A DNA stretch of 35,223 nt from Roseibium sp. GTDB taxonomy: Bacteria > Pseudomonadota > Alphaproteobacteria > Rhizobiales > Stappiaceae. The stretch lies in NCBI RefSeq assembly GCF_025698965.1, contig NZ_JAILWL010000008.1, positions 1 through 35,223 of the forward strand, given 5' to 3'. Both the position numbers and the translations under genes were made by a program. This document shows positions 24,363 through 32,581 of the stretch, in pieces; the first letter of the stretch is position 1, and each line of letters begins with the position of its first letter. A model generated the notes under the pieces. It made no database searches. It was not told the DNA's origin and saw only the letters and a list, made by a program, of their open reading frames with translations.

Positions 24363-25883
24363 TCAGAATGTGAGGAGATAGGCCAGCAGGTCCGCCTTGG
24401 CGGTCGCGTCGAGACCGACACCATAGACGTGCCCAGAATTCGAATTGCCGGGCAATCTGGTATCGAAACAATTCGGCATGTCGGGCTCACAGGCAGGCGA
24501 GACAAAACCGCCATTGCCGTCAATGACATCGCCACCCCGCAAAAAGGTGGCCGGCCGGTTTTCCGGTGCTTCGAGAAGGTCCGCGAGTGTCGGAACAGAA
24601 CCGTTGTGTAGATAGGGTCCTCTCAGCCAAAGACCGTCCAACGGTGCATTGGCATAGCCATCAGTTTTGCGGAACCTGCGGAAGGCATGTGGTGTGCCTG
24701 CAAACAGCTTTTCTTTCTGCAGATCGGAAAAAGCCTTCGTGTAGCTGTCCAATCGGGCCGGGTCGGTGCCGATTTCACCGATCAGCTCGACGGTTCCAAG
24801 CTTCGCCCCCTCGAAGACATAACCTTCACTCCCCTGATAGCCGTGGCAGGCAGCGCATTTGTCCATATAGAGCTCACGCCCACGGACGACCGCTTCGGGG
24901 TCCGGCCGGTGAGGGCTTGCCGGTGGTTCGAAATCGGACAACCAGGCTGCGACCCGCTCAATACTGGCGTGGTCTACTGTTTCAGGCGTGACGCCGGCGC
25001 CAAGAGCGGCCGACAGATTGCGTTCGGCAAGACTGTCGTTGTTGCCGTCCCAATGCAGTTGCATTCCCTCGCGCGGACCTTGCAGGAAAATTGAGGGAAA
25101 ATCCGAGGCACCCACGACTTCCGTTTCATCGAGTTCGCTTGCGGCAATGTCAAATTCAAGAACCTTATATGGATTGAACGTGTCCACACGGCCGGGGTTC
25201 CAGTCCGGCTGACGTGCAAGCAGGGGGCGAAGGCGAGCGGCCCGGTCCAGCAATCCTTCCCTGAGCCTGGGGAAAACGGCAAAGCGCCAGATTATCTTGT
25301 CCAGCGGGTCGAGCCCGACCCCTGCTTCCTCCATCGCCGCCATCAATGGCTCGGGTGCAAGTTTCGGATCACCAGAAACATCAATGACCATTTGTGTGAA
25401 TTTGCCGAGATCCAGCGTGTTGGCGGGCATTCCTGACGCCAGGTGCGGGTCGCCGCGCTCCTCCAGCCTGTATCGCCCCGTGTGACATACCGCGCAATTG
25501 AACCAGACAAGATCCACACCCTGCTGTGTGCGCTCGCTGATCCCAATCGGCAGATCGCGGTCGTCTTCATAAAGAAATCCGAAAGTCGAATAGTCCTTGC
25601 GGCCATCGAAATGCTCTGGAAACAGGAAGGGCAAAGCCTTCCAGACCCGATAAGGCAAACCTGACGCCGTTTCCGCCCCGATCGAACCAAAGCGAAAATG
25701 ATCGTCTATGTCCGCGTAGACCGTCGGACCGGACGACATGAACCGGCCGGCGACAGTGGCCAACAGAATGATCGCCAACAGGAACACGACACCCCAAAGC
25801 AGGATCAGCAGCCTCACGATGCGCCCCAGGGGCGACCGGCGGCGACGGGCGAGTTCAGCTTCGACAGCCGTTGGGTAACTCAT
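24363..25883 (-). CDS. Membrane-anchored di-haem cytochrome c
   Basis: 506 residues. A single N-terminal anchor (about 22-46) after a basic stretch RRRRSPLGR holds the protein in the inner membrane with the rest in the periplasm. Two haem-binding sites are present: C130-AV-C133-H134 and C343-AA-C346-H347. The C-terminal half has GLWLRGPYLHNGSVPTLADL (417-436), a signature shared with MauG/cytochrome-c-peroxidase-like and RoxA-like di-haem proteins. It likely passes electrons between a periplasmic or membrane reaction and the respiratory chain. The start ATG overlaps the stop of the reductase gene (ATGA) and is preceded by GGAGG 7 bases upstream. The operon places it with a lipid dioxygenase; the actual donor and acceptor are unknown. 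Confidence 0.88.
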   Translation of the reverse strand: MSYPTAVEAELARRRRSPLGRIVRLLILLWGVVFLLAIILLATVAGRFMSSGPTVYADIDDHFRFGSIGAETASGLPYRVWKALPFLFPEHFDGRKDYSTFGFLYEDDRDLPIGISERTQQGVDLVWFNCAVCHTGRYRLEERGDPHLASGMPANTLDLGKFTQMVIDVSGDPKLAPEPLMAAMEEAGVGLDPLDKIIWRFAVFPRLREGLLDRAARLRPLLARQPDWNPGRVDTFNPYKVLEFDIAASELDETEVVGASDFPSIFLQGPREGMQLHWDGNNDSLAERNLSAALGAGVTPETVDHASIERVAAWLSDFEPPASPHRPDPEAVVRGRELYMDKCAACHGYQGSEGYVFEGAKLGTVELIGEIGTDPARLDSYTKAFSDLQKEKLFAGTPHAFRRFRKTDGYANAPLDGLWLRGPYLHNGSVPTLADLLEAPENRPATFLRGGDVIDGNGGFVSPACEPDMPNCFDTRLPGNSNSGHVYGVGLDATAKADLLAYLLTF

Positions 25884-27217
25884 TGCTGCACCTCCGGAAT
25901 TTTGAGGTCAGCGCGGGTCGAATAGATCGACATCAATTCATCGATCATTGCTTTGCGAGATGGAAAACGGGCTTCTTCATAACAGCCCATCGGATTTTTG
26001 GGCGCATTGACGAGGCATTTGTTGCAATAGGTGCAAGGCCGTTCGGGCACATCTGCCCCGCCGGCCCATTGCTTGACAAGGTCGTTGTTGGCAACAAGCG
26101 AGCGCGCAATGGAGACGGCGTCCAGCTCACCCCGTTCCATGGCACCGCGTATGAAGGACGCGTTCTGATACCCTCCCGTTGAAATTACGGGGATGGAGAC
26201 TGCGTTCCGGATTGCGCGCGCTTCATCCAGACCAACTCCCTCGACCGGGCGGCCTTTCTTCATACGGAACCACATCCAGCGGAATATCGGTCTCAAGGAG
26301 GGATAGCGGAACATCAGGAAATTCCGGAACCCGTGAATGCCACTTGAAATCATGGCGTCATAGGTTACCGCCAGAATTTCCAGCGGCAGGTCTCCCGGTG
26401 GGTTCAGCGGGTGCGGAAAAAGACTGCCGGTTGAAACGTGAAGCGCATCTGCTCCAAGGGCTTCGCACCATTGCGCCACCTGTATGGTGTCAGCCAGCGT
26501 GTTGCCCTTGGATTCCCAAGGCAGGACATTGTTGTGATCGGTCGCCGACAGTTTCACCTGCAGGTGAAAATCTGAGCCAACCGTGTCGCGGATGGCTGCA
26601 ATTACCTCGAGAAGAAATCGGGCACGGTTGCGCAGGGACCCACCATAGCAGTCCGAGCGATCATTGATTGCCGAAGACAGGAACTGAGTGAAAAGATAGC
26701 CGTTGGCCGCGTGCAATTCGATACCGTCAAGTCCTGCTTCCCGGGCTCGCCAGGCAGCGCGCGCAAAGTCGCGCACCATGCGGCGCACTTCTCCCGTCGA
26801 CATCGCCTCTGTCAGAAAACCGTGCAGTGGCTCCGCTCTGGATGTCGCAGAAGGCGTGCGCCGAAGCTGATTGTGTATTCCAGGCAGATCCATCTGTCTG
26901 CCGGAATGGCTGAGCTGAAGGATGTATTTGGCTCCATTTGCCCGCACGGCCTCCCCCAGTTTCGCCCATAGGGGAATGAAGTCGTCCCGGTGAATTGTCG
27001 CGTATCCCGCAATGATGCGTCCATCGAGCCGAACGGGCACGTAGGAGGAGATGATGGCGCCAACACCTCCTCTTGCGAACTTACATTCCCAATTGATCCG
27101 CGTCTGAGAAAGAGAGCCGTCTTCATTGTCAAACCGACCCGATATATTGGACCGGAACACGCGGTTTTTCACAGTCAGGTTCCGGAAATGCAGGGGCTGG
27201 AAAATCGGGTCGGTCAC
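25880..27217 (-). CDS. Old Yellow Enzyme family NADH:flavin oxidoreductase with C-terminal cysteine cluster
   Basis: 445 residues from GTG 27217, decided by AGGAGG located 6 bases before it; the frame runs 22 codons further upstream. FMN-binding TIM barrel: FRNLTVKNRVFRS at the start, QLSHSGRQ (101-108), the proton-donor pair H169-AA-N172 in ELHAANGYL, and PVISTGGY / SIARSLVANNDL for the FMN phosphate. The tail has C395, C398, C401 and C412 in PCTYCNKC...GCYE. In 2,4-dienoyl-CoA reductase a similar cluster binds 4Fe-4S, but the FAD/NAD half of that enzyme is absent here. OYE enzymes reduce activated C=C bonds, such as enals and enones from lipid peroxidation. The GTG overlaps the upstream stop (GTGA). 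Confidence 0.9.
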   Translation of the reverse strand: MTDPIFQPLHFRNLTVKNRVFRSNISGRFDNEDGSLSQTRINWECKFARGGVGAIISSYVPVRLDGRIIAGYATIHRDDFIPLWAKLGEAVRANGAKYILQLSHSGRQMDLPGIHNQLRRTPSATSRAEPLHGFLTEAMSTGEVRRMVRDFARAAWRAREAGLDGIELHAANGYLFTQFLSSAINDRSDCYGGSLRNRARFLLEVIAAIRDTVGSDFHLQVKLSATDHNNVLPWESKGNTLADTIQVAQWCEALGADALHVSTGSLFPHPLNPPGDLPLEILAVTYDAMISSGIHGFRNFLMFRYPSLRPIFRWMWFRMKKGRPVEGVGLDEARAIRNAVSIPVISTGGYQNASFIRGAMERGELDAVSIARSLVANNDLVKQWAGGADVPERPCTYCNKCLVNAPKNPMGCYEEARFPSRKAMIDELMSIYSTRADLKIPEVQQ

Positions 27218-28065
27218 GATTTCCCTCCTGCTGCGATCCAGATCCGGGTGATCATGTGAGGGACAAATGCATGAGCCGGACACCCGCTCCAGGCATCTCG
27301 GAGAAAACCGATCGACGGATCCGGACTGCGCAGCTGTGCTTCCGCTACGTTCAGGATGACAAGCGTTCCCGGTCGGACGCGTCCTGCCAGGGTCTCGGCA
27401 ATCGACGCACCCTGCCGCACGACCCGATCCGGGACAACCAATGCCACCGCGACAACCTGCTCTGCCGGGGTCGACCGGTCGAGCGTGCGCATCGTTTCAA
27501 GCGTTTCGGCGAAATTGTGAACGGCAACGCTGATCGCATGTACCCCACTGCGGTCACCTGCCATGGCACGCGACAGCACCCGTTGCGCCTGATCCAGCTT
27601 GCCGGTCAATCGCGAAAACAGACTTCTGAACGACGGTGTCCCGAGAGATTGGTTTATGGTCTTCGCAGCTTCCCAGGTCTGGATGTCTGCCGCAAAGTCG
27701 GCAACGAAAATTCTTCCGAACAACGTTTGCGCCAGGAGACCGGGGTCTCCCTCGCCCTTCTCGACAAAAGTTGCGCATTGCTCGACCGCGCCGTTCAACG
27801 CCGCGTCCAGATCCGGATCTTTCAAACGCTCGACCAGATCCTTGCGCATCGTGCTCCGCTCACCACTGCCTCTTGGCAGGTTGCTTGGCAACGCCCCCTC
27901 CGGCGTCTTCAGCGTCTGCGCCAGTCGCCGTCGGATCATTCGAACAAGAAGAGGACCACCTTCGTTGCGGCGATCCAGATCCGGATTGTCCGCAAGGCTG
28001 CGTACCAGGGCTGGATCCGACACGCTGATCAGATCGATCAAGCCCGGAATTCTCAGCGACCTCAT
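27214..28065 (-). CDS. Short protein with cytochrome P450-like C-terminal signatures
   Basis: 283 residues from ATG 28065, which overlaps the dioxygenase stop (ATGA). It is not a standard family member. What can be seen: E190-T-M-R193, an ExxR as in the P450 K-helix; then a stretch RVRPGTLVILNVAEAQLRSPDP (229-250) like the P450 strand ahead of the haem loop; then C262 in SGCPAHAF, in the place of the haem-thiolate cysteine. The distance from ExxR to Cys is 72 residues, as in real P450s. The first 180 residues are too short to hold all P450 helices, and no AGxxT I-helix motif is seen. Rearrangement of a hydroperoxide, which needs no redox partner, would suit a protein without that motif. The alternative is an unrelated helical protein. 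The P450 call is inference. Confidence 0.5.
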   Translation of the reverse strand: MRSLRIPGLIDLISVSDPALVRSLADNPDLDRRNEGGPLLVRMIRRRLAQTLKTPEGALPSNLPRGSGERSTMRKDLVERLKDPDLDAALNGAVEQCATFVEKGEGDPGLLAQTLFGRIFVADFAADIQTWEAAKTINQSLGTPSFRSLFSRLTGKLDQAQRVLSRAMAGDRSGVHAISVAVHNFAETLETMRTLDRSTPAEQVVAVALVVPDRVVRQGASIAETLAGRVRPGTLVILNVAEAQLRSPDPSIGFLRDAWSGCPAHAFVPHMITRIWIAAGGKS

Positions 28066-29873
28066 TGCCCCCGTCTCCAGGGAAAGAAGGCGTTGCGCGC
28101 ATCGGCAAATGCAGGTGCCAAGGCCGGACAATGCCGCGTCAGCACCGAAGTGAGGGTGTTGTCCTGCACCCAACGGAAACCGGCTTCCGTGTAGATTTCC
28201 GGCCGAAAATCATCGGTGAAAAACCTGTCCGACTTCAACCGGCGTGAAGCCATGAGAATGAAGATACGGAAGGCCGTGTCGGAGAACCCGAACCTTGGCG
28301 GCTGACCGCGATCAGAGGTGGATTCAGCCAGGCAGCCAACGAGAAGGTCAACGTCTTCGACCTTGCCACCGTAAACTTCCTCCAGTTCCTTCTGCCAAGT
28401 CTCGTTGGAGGTGATGTCCGCAAAGGTTTCCGGCACCTTCATGCCGAGTTGCCGGCGGAATTCGGCAAATCGCGGGACCCCCCGCTCCCGGTCACGCAGG
28501 ATATCAATTGCCGCAAGATCCACGTGGCGCCCGTTTTCCTTGGTCAGATTGCGCAAACCTTCGGGAAAGTTATGCAGGGCAAGCGCGCCGGGATGTTCGG
28601 TGGCGAGAGAATAGACCACATCGTCAAACGGCACTTTTTTATAAAGACCGCTCACCTTGCCCTGACTGACACCCGCCAGGTCCGTGTCGAGAATTCCGAC
28701 GTCATCGCTTGCCTGCCGGAACGAGAATTGGTCCGGCATGAGCGAATGCAGCCTGTAAACGGCGGTGAATTCCTCGGTCATGGCATAGGGCGCACCATGA
28801 TGGTCCTGAGGCGAACCGGGGATGCCGCTGACCACTTCACTGTCGGACAAACGGCCGAAAGTATTGTAATAGCGCTCCCCCATCAGACCCCAGTAATTTC
28901 CGCGCATGGCCATCCGGCCAACGGGACTGTCCATAAGGGCCGGTGTCCATTCGACAGTATGGATCTTGGCGAGAAGCGCTGAAACGACCAGTCTTGCCTT
29001 GTCGAACAGCCAGGCGCCGTCCTTGTCCGGATGATCCAGTTTCAAGCGGTCGACAATCGTGTTGTGCTCACGCGTGAACAGGGTGTGCAGGACGGACAGG
29101 CCAACCCACCAGTTGCCATTGACACCACTAAGTTCCAGGTTGGGCACGCCTGACGCCTTGTCGATCGGCAGCAAACCCTGTTTGGTCAGCGCGAGTTTTC
29201 CATCCGGCAGGATGTCCTTGCCTGTGCCTTTCCGCACCGCTTCCAGACGCTGTTCGGACGAACCATAAATCTGGGATCCGTCCCACCAGTGGGTTTCGGT
29301 GTTTATGAAAGCATCGGGCCGGTTCTTGTCTGACGGACCTTCAGGCGCGCGCCGGGTTCTGAGAACCTCCATTTTGCCGTCTGGCCAATCGTCGCCTTCG
29401 GGCAACGGTATCTTGAAGGGTTCGGCGTCCTTGTCGTTCTTGCCGTGACTGAGCCAGTCATGAACCATGAACTGGATCCATGCCGCCGCAAGAACGTTGA
29501 GATGCGGTACCGGCGTGAATTCCTTGCGCGCAAGCAGGCGGTTGGAAATGAGCCTTGGCGACGGGACCATCAACCTGTCGTCTTCCCGCTCGCCAAAGGC
29601 AGATTTCAATGGAACGTTTCGGCCGAACCGGGAATTTGCCATGCCCATCCACGGCCTGCCGAGATCGTTATGGCTGCCTGCCACGGTTCGCGCGCCGACG
29701 ATATCCGTGTCCGGTGTCGGCGGCGAAGGCGGGTCTGTTTCGGTGTCGATCAGGTTGTTGGCTCTCAAATTGCCGCGGTTGCCCACGACGATTGCCAACG
29801 CCAGAACGAAAGGCCATTTAAACCAAACAATATACGGCTCTGTCAGGCGAGCCAGCGATCTGAGAAATAGCAT
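28062..29873 (-). CDS. Fatty-acid alpha-dioxygenase-like haem peroxidase
   Basis: 603 residues, the length of plant alpha-dioxygenases, which use haem and O2 to put a hydroperoxide at C2 of a fatty acid. Distal haem histidine H138 in WIQFMVHDW; WWDGSQIYG (196-204); WWVGLSVLHTLFTREHN (255-271); IHTVEWTPAL (304-313). The motif Y373-R-L-H376 equals the catalytic Tyr and proximal His pair of cyclooxygenase, separated by two residues. RDRERGVPRF (460-469) is the peroxidase-cyclooxygenase signature. The hydrophobic N-terminus (about 12-32) probably touches the membrane. No signal peptide. It is the first gene of the operon; the weak ribosome-binding site (GAG) is the only start evidence. Linoleate-type dioxygenases are relatives, so regiochemistry is not certain. 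Confidence 0.88.
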   Translation of the reverse strand: MLFLRSLARLTEPYIVWFKWPFVLALAIVVGNRGNLRANNLIDTETDPPSPPTPDTDIVGARTVAGSHNDLGRPWMGMANSRFGRNVPLKSAFGEREDDRLMVPSPRLISNRLLARKEFTPVPHLNVLAAAWIQFMVHDWLSHGKNDKDAEPFKIPLPEGDDWPDGKMEVLRTRRAPEGPSDKNRPDAFINTETHWWDGSQIYGSSEQRLEAVRKGTGKDILPDGKLALTKQGLLPIDKASGVPNLELSGVNGNWWVGLSVLHTLFTREHNTIVDRLKLDHPDKDGAWLFDKARLVVSALLAKIHTVEWTPALMDSPVGRMAMRGNYWGLMGERYYNTFGRLSDSEVVSGIPGSPQDHHGAPYAMTEEFTAVYRLHSLMPDQFSFRQASDDVGILDTDLAGVSQGKVSGLYKKVPFDDVVYSLATEHPGALALHNFPEGLRNLTKENGRHVDLAAIDILRDRERGVPRFAEFRRQLGMKVPETFADITSNETWQKELEEVYGGKVEDVDLLVGCLAESTSDRGQPPRFGFSDTAFRIFILMASRRLKSDRFFTDDFRPEIYTEAGFRWVQDNTLTSVLTRHCPALAPAFADARNAFFPWRRGQ

Positions 29874-29931
29874 TTTTATTACTCAAATTCTGAAAAAACT
29901 CTCCCCCCAATTTTTAATGCTAACCTAACGT

Positions 29932-29957
29932 AACTTCCTACGCAACCAAAGGAAGTT
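29932..29957. promoter_or_regulatory. Inverted repeat upstream of the dioxygenase operon
   Basis: AACTTCCT (29932-29939) and AGGAAGTT (29950-29957) with a 10-base spacer. It lies 59 bases before the ATG of the dioxygenase and just downstream of the candidate start of transcription, where a repressor or an RNA hairpin could act. Confidence 0.4.
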
Positions 29958-29988
29958 CAGATAAAACTCTGATACCTATCATTGTTGC

Positions 29989-30017
29989 ATTTAAGTAAAA
30001 TTGCGGAGACTTTCCAA
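29989..30017 (-). promoter_or_regulatory. Candidate sigma-70 promoter of the dioxygenase operon
   Basis: On the minus strand TTGGAA (30017-30012) and TTAAAT (29994-29989) are 17 bases apart, giving a leader of about 110 bases. The surrounding region is AT-rich. Confidence 0.4.
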
Positions 30018-30157
30018 GCCAGGATCAGAGAGGTTGGGAAGCACATTTTCAGGCCGGCGCCAATCATTGAGCGCGATGCAAGTTCACCGTCTAGTTCATG
30101 TTCCTTCAGGGCACCTTGCACAGTCTGGCGCAGCTCCCATGTCGAACTTGCTGCCGG

Positions 30158-31288
30158 CTAGTTGCCGGTCATCACCAGCTCAAATTTCGAATACCCAAAG
30201 TCCTGCCCGTTGATCCTGAGGCCGATTGCCTGTGTGCCTCCGTAGTAGACCCGGGTCGTGATCGGCCTGATAGCATGCTCGCGCGACAGCGACAGGGTCT
30301 GTCCGGGCGCCAGCTTCACCTTGGTCCATTTAAAGACCTTGGGCGACAAAGACCCGTTCGCCTTCTTGAAGTGAACCAGATAGTCGATCACCAGATCCTG
30401 AGGCTGTGGGCTTTTTGATCGAATTTCGACCTGAAAGGCCACGGAGCTGCCATAGGTAACCGTCCTGGTCGTCACTTCCGGCCCGGCGACGGCGATTTCG
30501 GGCGGTTTGAGGCCGAAGGCTTCCAGAGTTGCCTTATGTCCCTGCTTGATCAAGGACCGACAGGCATGACGCACCAGTTTTTCGCGAGGTTTGTCCGCCC
30601 CTTTCAGCCATCGCGCGGCAATTTCGGCAACCAGGTCCGGATGATCCTTGGCGATGTCGTTCAGGTGATTGGCAACAGACCGGCGCACATATTCTTCAGG
30701 ATCGTCCTTCAACGCTTCCAGAAGCGGCAGGGTCGGGGTCGGGTCTTCGACCAATTGGTTCAAACGCATGCCCCAGGGCAAGCGCGGCCGCGTACCTTCG
30801 GACACCAGACGTCGGACATGAACGCTCGGGTCGTTCACCCAGGGAGCCATGATCTCAAGGGCGCGGGACTGATCTTTGGCCAGAAACGGTCTGACTTCGA
30901 ACTCTGCGGTCGCCCGCTTGGTCATTTCCTTCAGAAGCGCAAAAGAACTGTCAAAATCCCCAAGACCGTAGTCTGTGACGACCATTCCCAACGGCATCAT
31001 GCCCCAACCGCGAATACCTTGACCATCGCTTGCCCGGTCGACACCTTCATTTTCAACCGGGTGCAGAATGGCGAGGAGAATTCGAAACTTTTCGGGAAGC
31101 GCTTCGGGTAGAGCCCTGCCGGTTTCATCGGCAATCAGCCTGGCCCTTTGTTTCAGTTCAAGATCATGCAACTTCGACAGGATCGCGGCCTCATACGCTG
31201 CCCGATCAAAATCAGGCAGGTGACGCCCCAGAAGGCAGCCAAGATTTTGCACAAGGTCGGGTGAGATGTTGTTTTTAAATGGCTCCAT
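30158..31288 (-). CDS. alkC: DNA glycosylase AlkC-type (3-methyladenine/3-methylcytosine repair)
   Basis: 376 residues. The body is made of HEAT-like helical repeats as in the AlkC/AlkD glycosylases, which remove N3- and N7-alkylated bases without flipping them. The N-terminus MEPFKNNISPDLV and the segment VHVRRLVSEGTRPRLPWGMRL (156-176) are AlkC marks. The C-terminal region (about 262-376) is strand-rich, with FQVEIRSKS and ends in FGYSKFELVMTG; this is the immunoglobulin-like domain found in the AlkC-alpha subgroup and needed for DNA binding there. GAGGGA precedes the ATG. It stands alone on its strand; an inverted repeat at 31373-31391 precedes it. It complements the ada gene at the other end of the window but is not linked to it. 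Confidence 0.87.
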   Translation of the reverse strand: MEPFKNNISPDLVQNLGCLLGRHLPDFDRAAYEAAILSKLHDLELKQRARLIADETGRALPEALPEKFRILLAILHPVENEGVDRASDGQGIRGWGMMPLGMVVTDYGLGDFDSSFALLKEMTKRATAEFEVRPFLAKDQSRALEIMAPWVNDPSVHVRRLVSEGTRPRLPWGMRLNQLVEDPTPTLPLLEALKDDPEEYVRRSVANHLNDIAKDHPDLVAEIAARWLKGADKPREKLVRHACRSLIKQGHKATLEAFGLKPPEIAVAGPEVTTRTVTYGSSVAFQVEIRSKSPQPQDLVIDYLVHFKKANGSLSPKVFKWTKVKLAPGQTLSLSREHAIRPITTRVYYGGTQAIGLRINGQDFGYSKFELVMTGN

Positions 31289-31372
31289 CAGTGCAATCCC
31301 TCGTGCATATTCAGCGGTTGCCTTTGGTGTGCCAGAGTGGTCCTCACAGTCCTAGTCCACTTGATGTCACTT

Positions 31373-31391
31373 CCTGACAAGCACTGTCAGG
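31373..31391. promoter_or_regulatory. 19-bp inverted repeat upstream of alkC
   Basis: CCTGACA-AGCAC-TGTCAGG has perfect 7-base arms. It lies about 85 bases before the alkC start, where its promoter should be, and just beyond the ugpC terminator. Operator candidate; no binding protein is known. Confidence 0.35.
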
Positions 31392-31409
31392 AGACTTCCT
31401 TAAAGCCAC

Positions 31410-31440
31410 AAAAAAGCCACCCCGGTTTCCCGGAGTGGCT
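31410..31440 (-). terminator. Rho-independent terminator of the ugp operon
   Basis: On the minus strand AGCCACTCCGG (31440-31430), loop GAAA, CCGGGGTGGCT (31425-31415), then TTTTTTG. One G-U pair. It follows ugpC by about 57 bases. Confidence 0.92.
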
Positions 31441-31496
31441 GTCCAGGGGTGGGCAGCACCCTCGTTCGCCGCCCGTCCCTATTCCGTGTCCCGGCC

Positions 31497-32573
31497 TCAG
31501 TCGACCCGGCGACCGGTGTCGGCATCAAAGAAATGCACGTTCTCGGCTGCCGCCTTGAGATACATTTTTTCACCCGGCTCGTGATGCGCATGGCTGGAAA
31601 CCCTGATCACGATTTCCTGGCCACCGTTCGGGAAGCTCGCGTAGACGTAGCTCTCGGCGCCGACCGGCTCAAGAACGTCGACATTGACTTCCAAAGCGAT
31701 GCCATCGTCCGATGGCGGACTGTCGACGACTTCCAGATGCTCCGGCCGGATACCGACGATATAGCTGTCTCTGCCCATTGTGTTGGCACCAGACAGACCT
31801 TCGCCCGCTTCCAGAGCAAGGCCGCTGCCATTCGTCTTTACGTTCAAAAGGTTCATTGCCGGCGAACCGATAAAGCTTGCCACGAAGGTGGAGGCAGGCT
31901 TGTCATAGACATCGATCGGCGCACCGATCTGCTCGATATTACCACCGTTCAGGACCACCAGGCGGTCCGCCAGGGTCATGGCTTCCAGCTGATCGTGGGT
32001 CACATAAACGCTGGTGGTACCGAGCGACTGCTGAAGTCGCTTGATTTCAACACGCATTTGAACGCGCAGTTTGGCATCCAGATTGGACAGCGGTTCATCG
32101 AAAAGGAAGGCCGCCGGTTCGCGGACAATCGCCCGGCCCATGGCAACACGCTGGCGCTGACCACCCGAGAGAGCTCTCGGCTTGCGGTCGAGATATTCGC
32201 CGATTTCCAGAATGCGCGCCGCTTCCTTTACACGCCGGTCGATCTCGTCTTTGGCCATGCCCCGGTTTTTGAGGCCATATGCCAGATTGTTGTAGACCGT
32301 CATATGCGGGTAAAGCGCATAGTTCTGGAACACCATGGCGATGTCCCGGTCTGCCGGATCGACATTGTTCACCATGCGATCGCCGATCTTGACTTCGCCG
32401 GTGGTGATGTCTTCCAGGCCTGCGACCATGCGCAACAGGGTTGACTTACCACAGCCGGACGGGCCGACCAGAACAATGAATTCGCCGTCGGCAATATCGA
32501 TGGAGACGCCTTTGACCGCCTCCACATTGCCTGCATACACCTTTCGGACGGTGTCGAGAGTAATCGTTGCCAT
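31497..32573 (-). CDS. ugpC: ABC transporter ATP-binding protein UgpC-like
   Basis: 358 residues. Nucleotide-binding domain at 1-235 with Walker [10 protein letters not shown] (37-45), Q-loop Q83, signature LSGGQ (135-139), Walker B FLFDEP (156-161) and H-loop H193. The C-terminal OB-type domain (about 236-358) is that of the MalK/UgpC subfamily and contains GIRPEHL. It powers the importer for sn-glycerol-3-phosphate or a related sugar. The gene begins 8 bases after ugpE with GAGG as its ribosome-binding site and ends at a clear terminator. MalK-like proteins can serve several importers, so specificity rests on the neighbours. Confidence 0.94.
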   Translation of the reverse strand: MATITLDTVRKVYAGNVEAVKGVSIDIADGEFIVLVGPSGCGKSTLLRMVAGLEDITTGEVKIGDRMVNNVDPADRDIAMVFQNYALYPHMTVYNNLAYGLKNRGMAKDEIDRRVKEAARILEIGEYLDRKPRALSGGQRQRVAMGRAIVREPAAFLFDEPLSNLDAKLRVQMRVEIKRLQQSLGTTSVYVTHDQLEAMTLADRLVVLNGGNIEQIGAPIDVYDKPASTFVASFIGSPAMNLLNVKTNGSGLALEAGEGLSGANTMGRDSYIVGIRPEHLEVVDSPPSDDGIALEVNVDVLEPVGAESYVYASFPNGGQEIVIRVSSHAHHEPGEKMYLKAAAENVHFFDADTGRRVD

Positions 32574-32581
32574 TTAAAACC

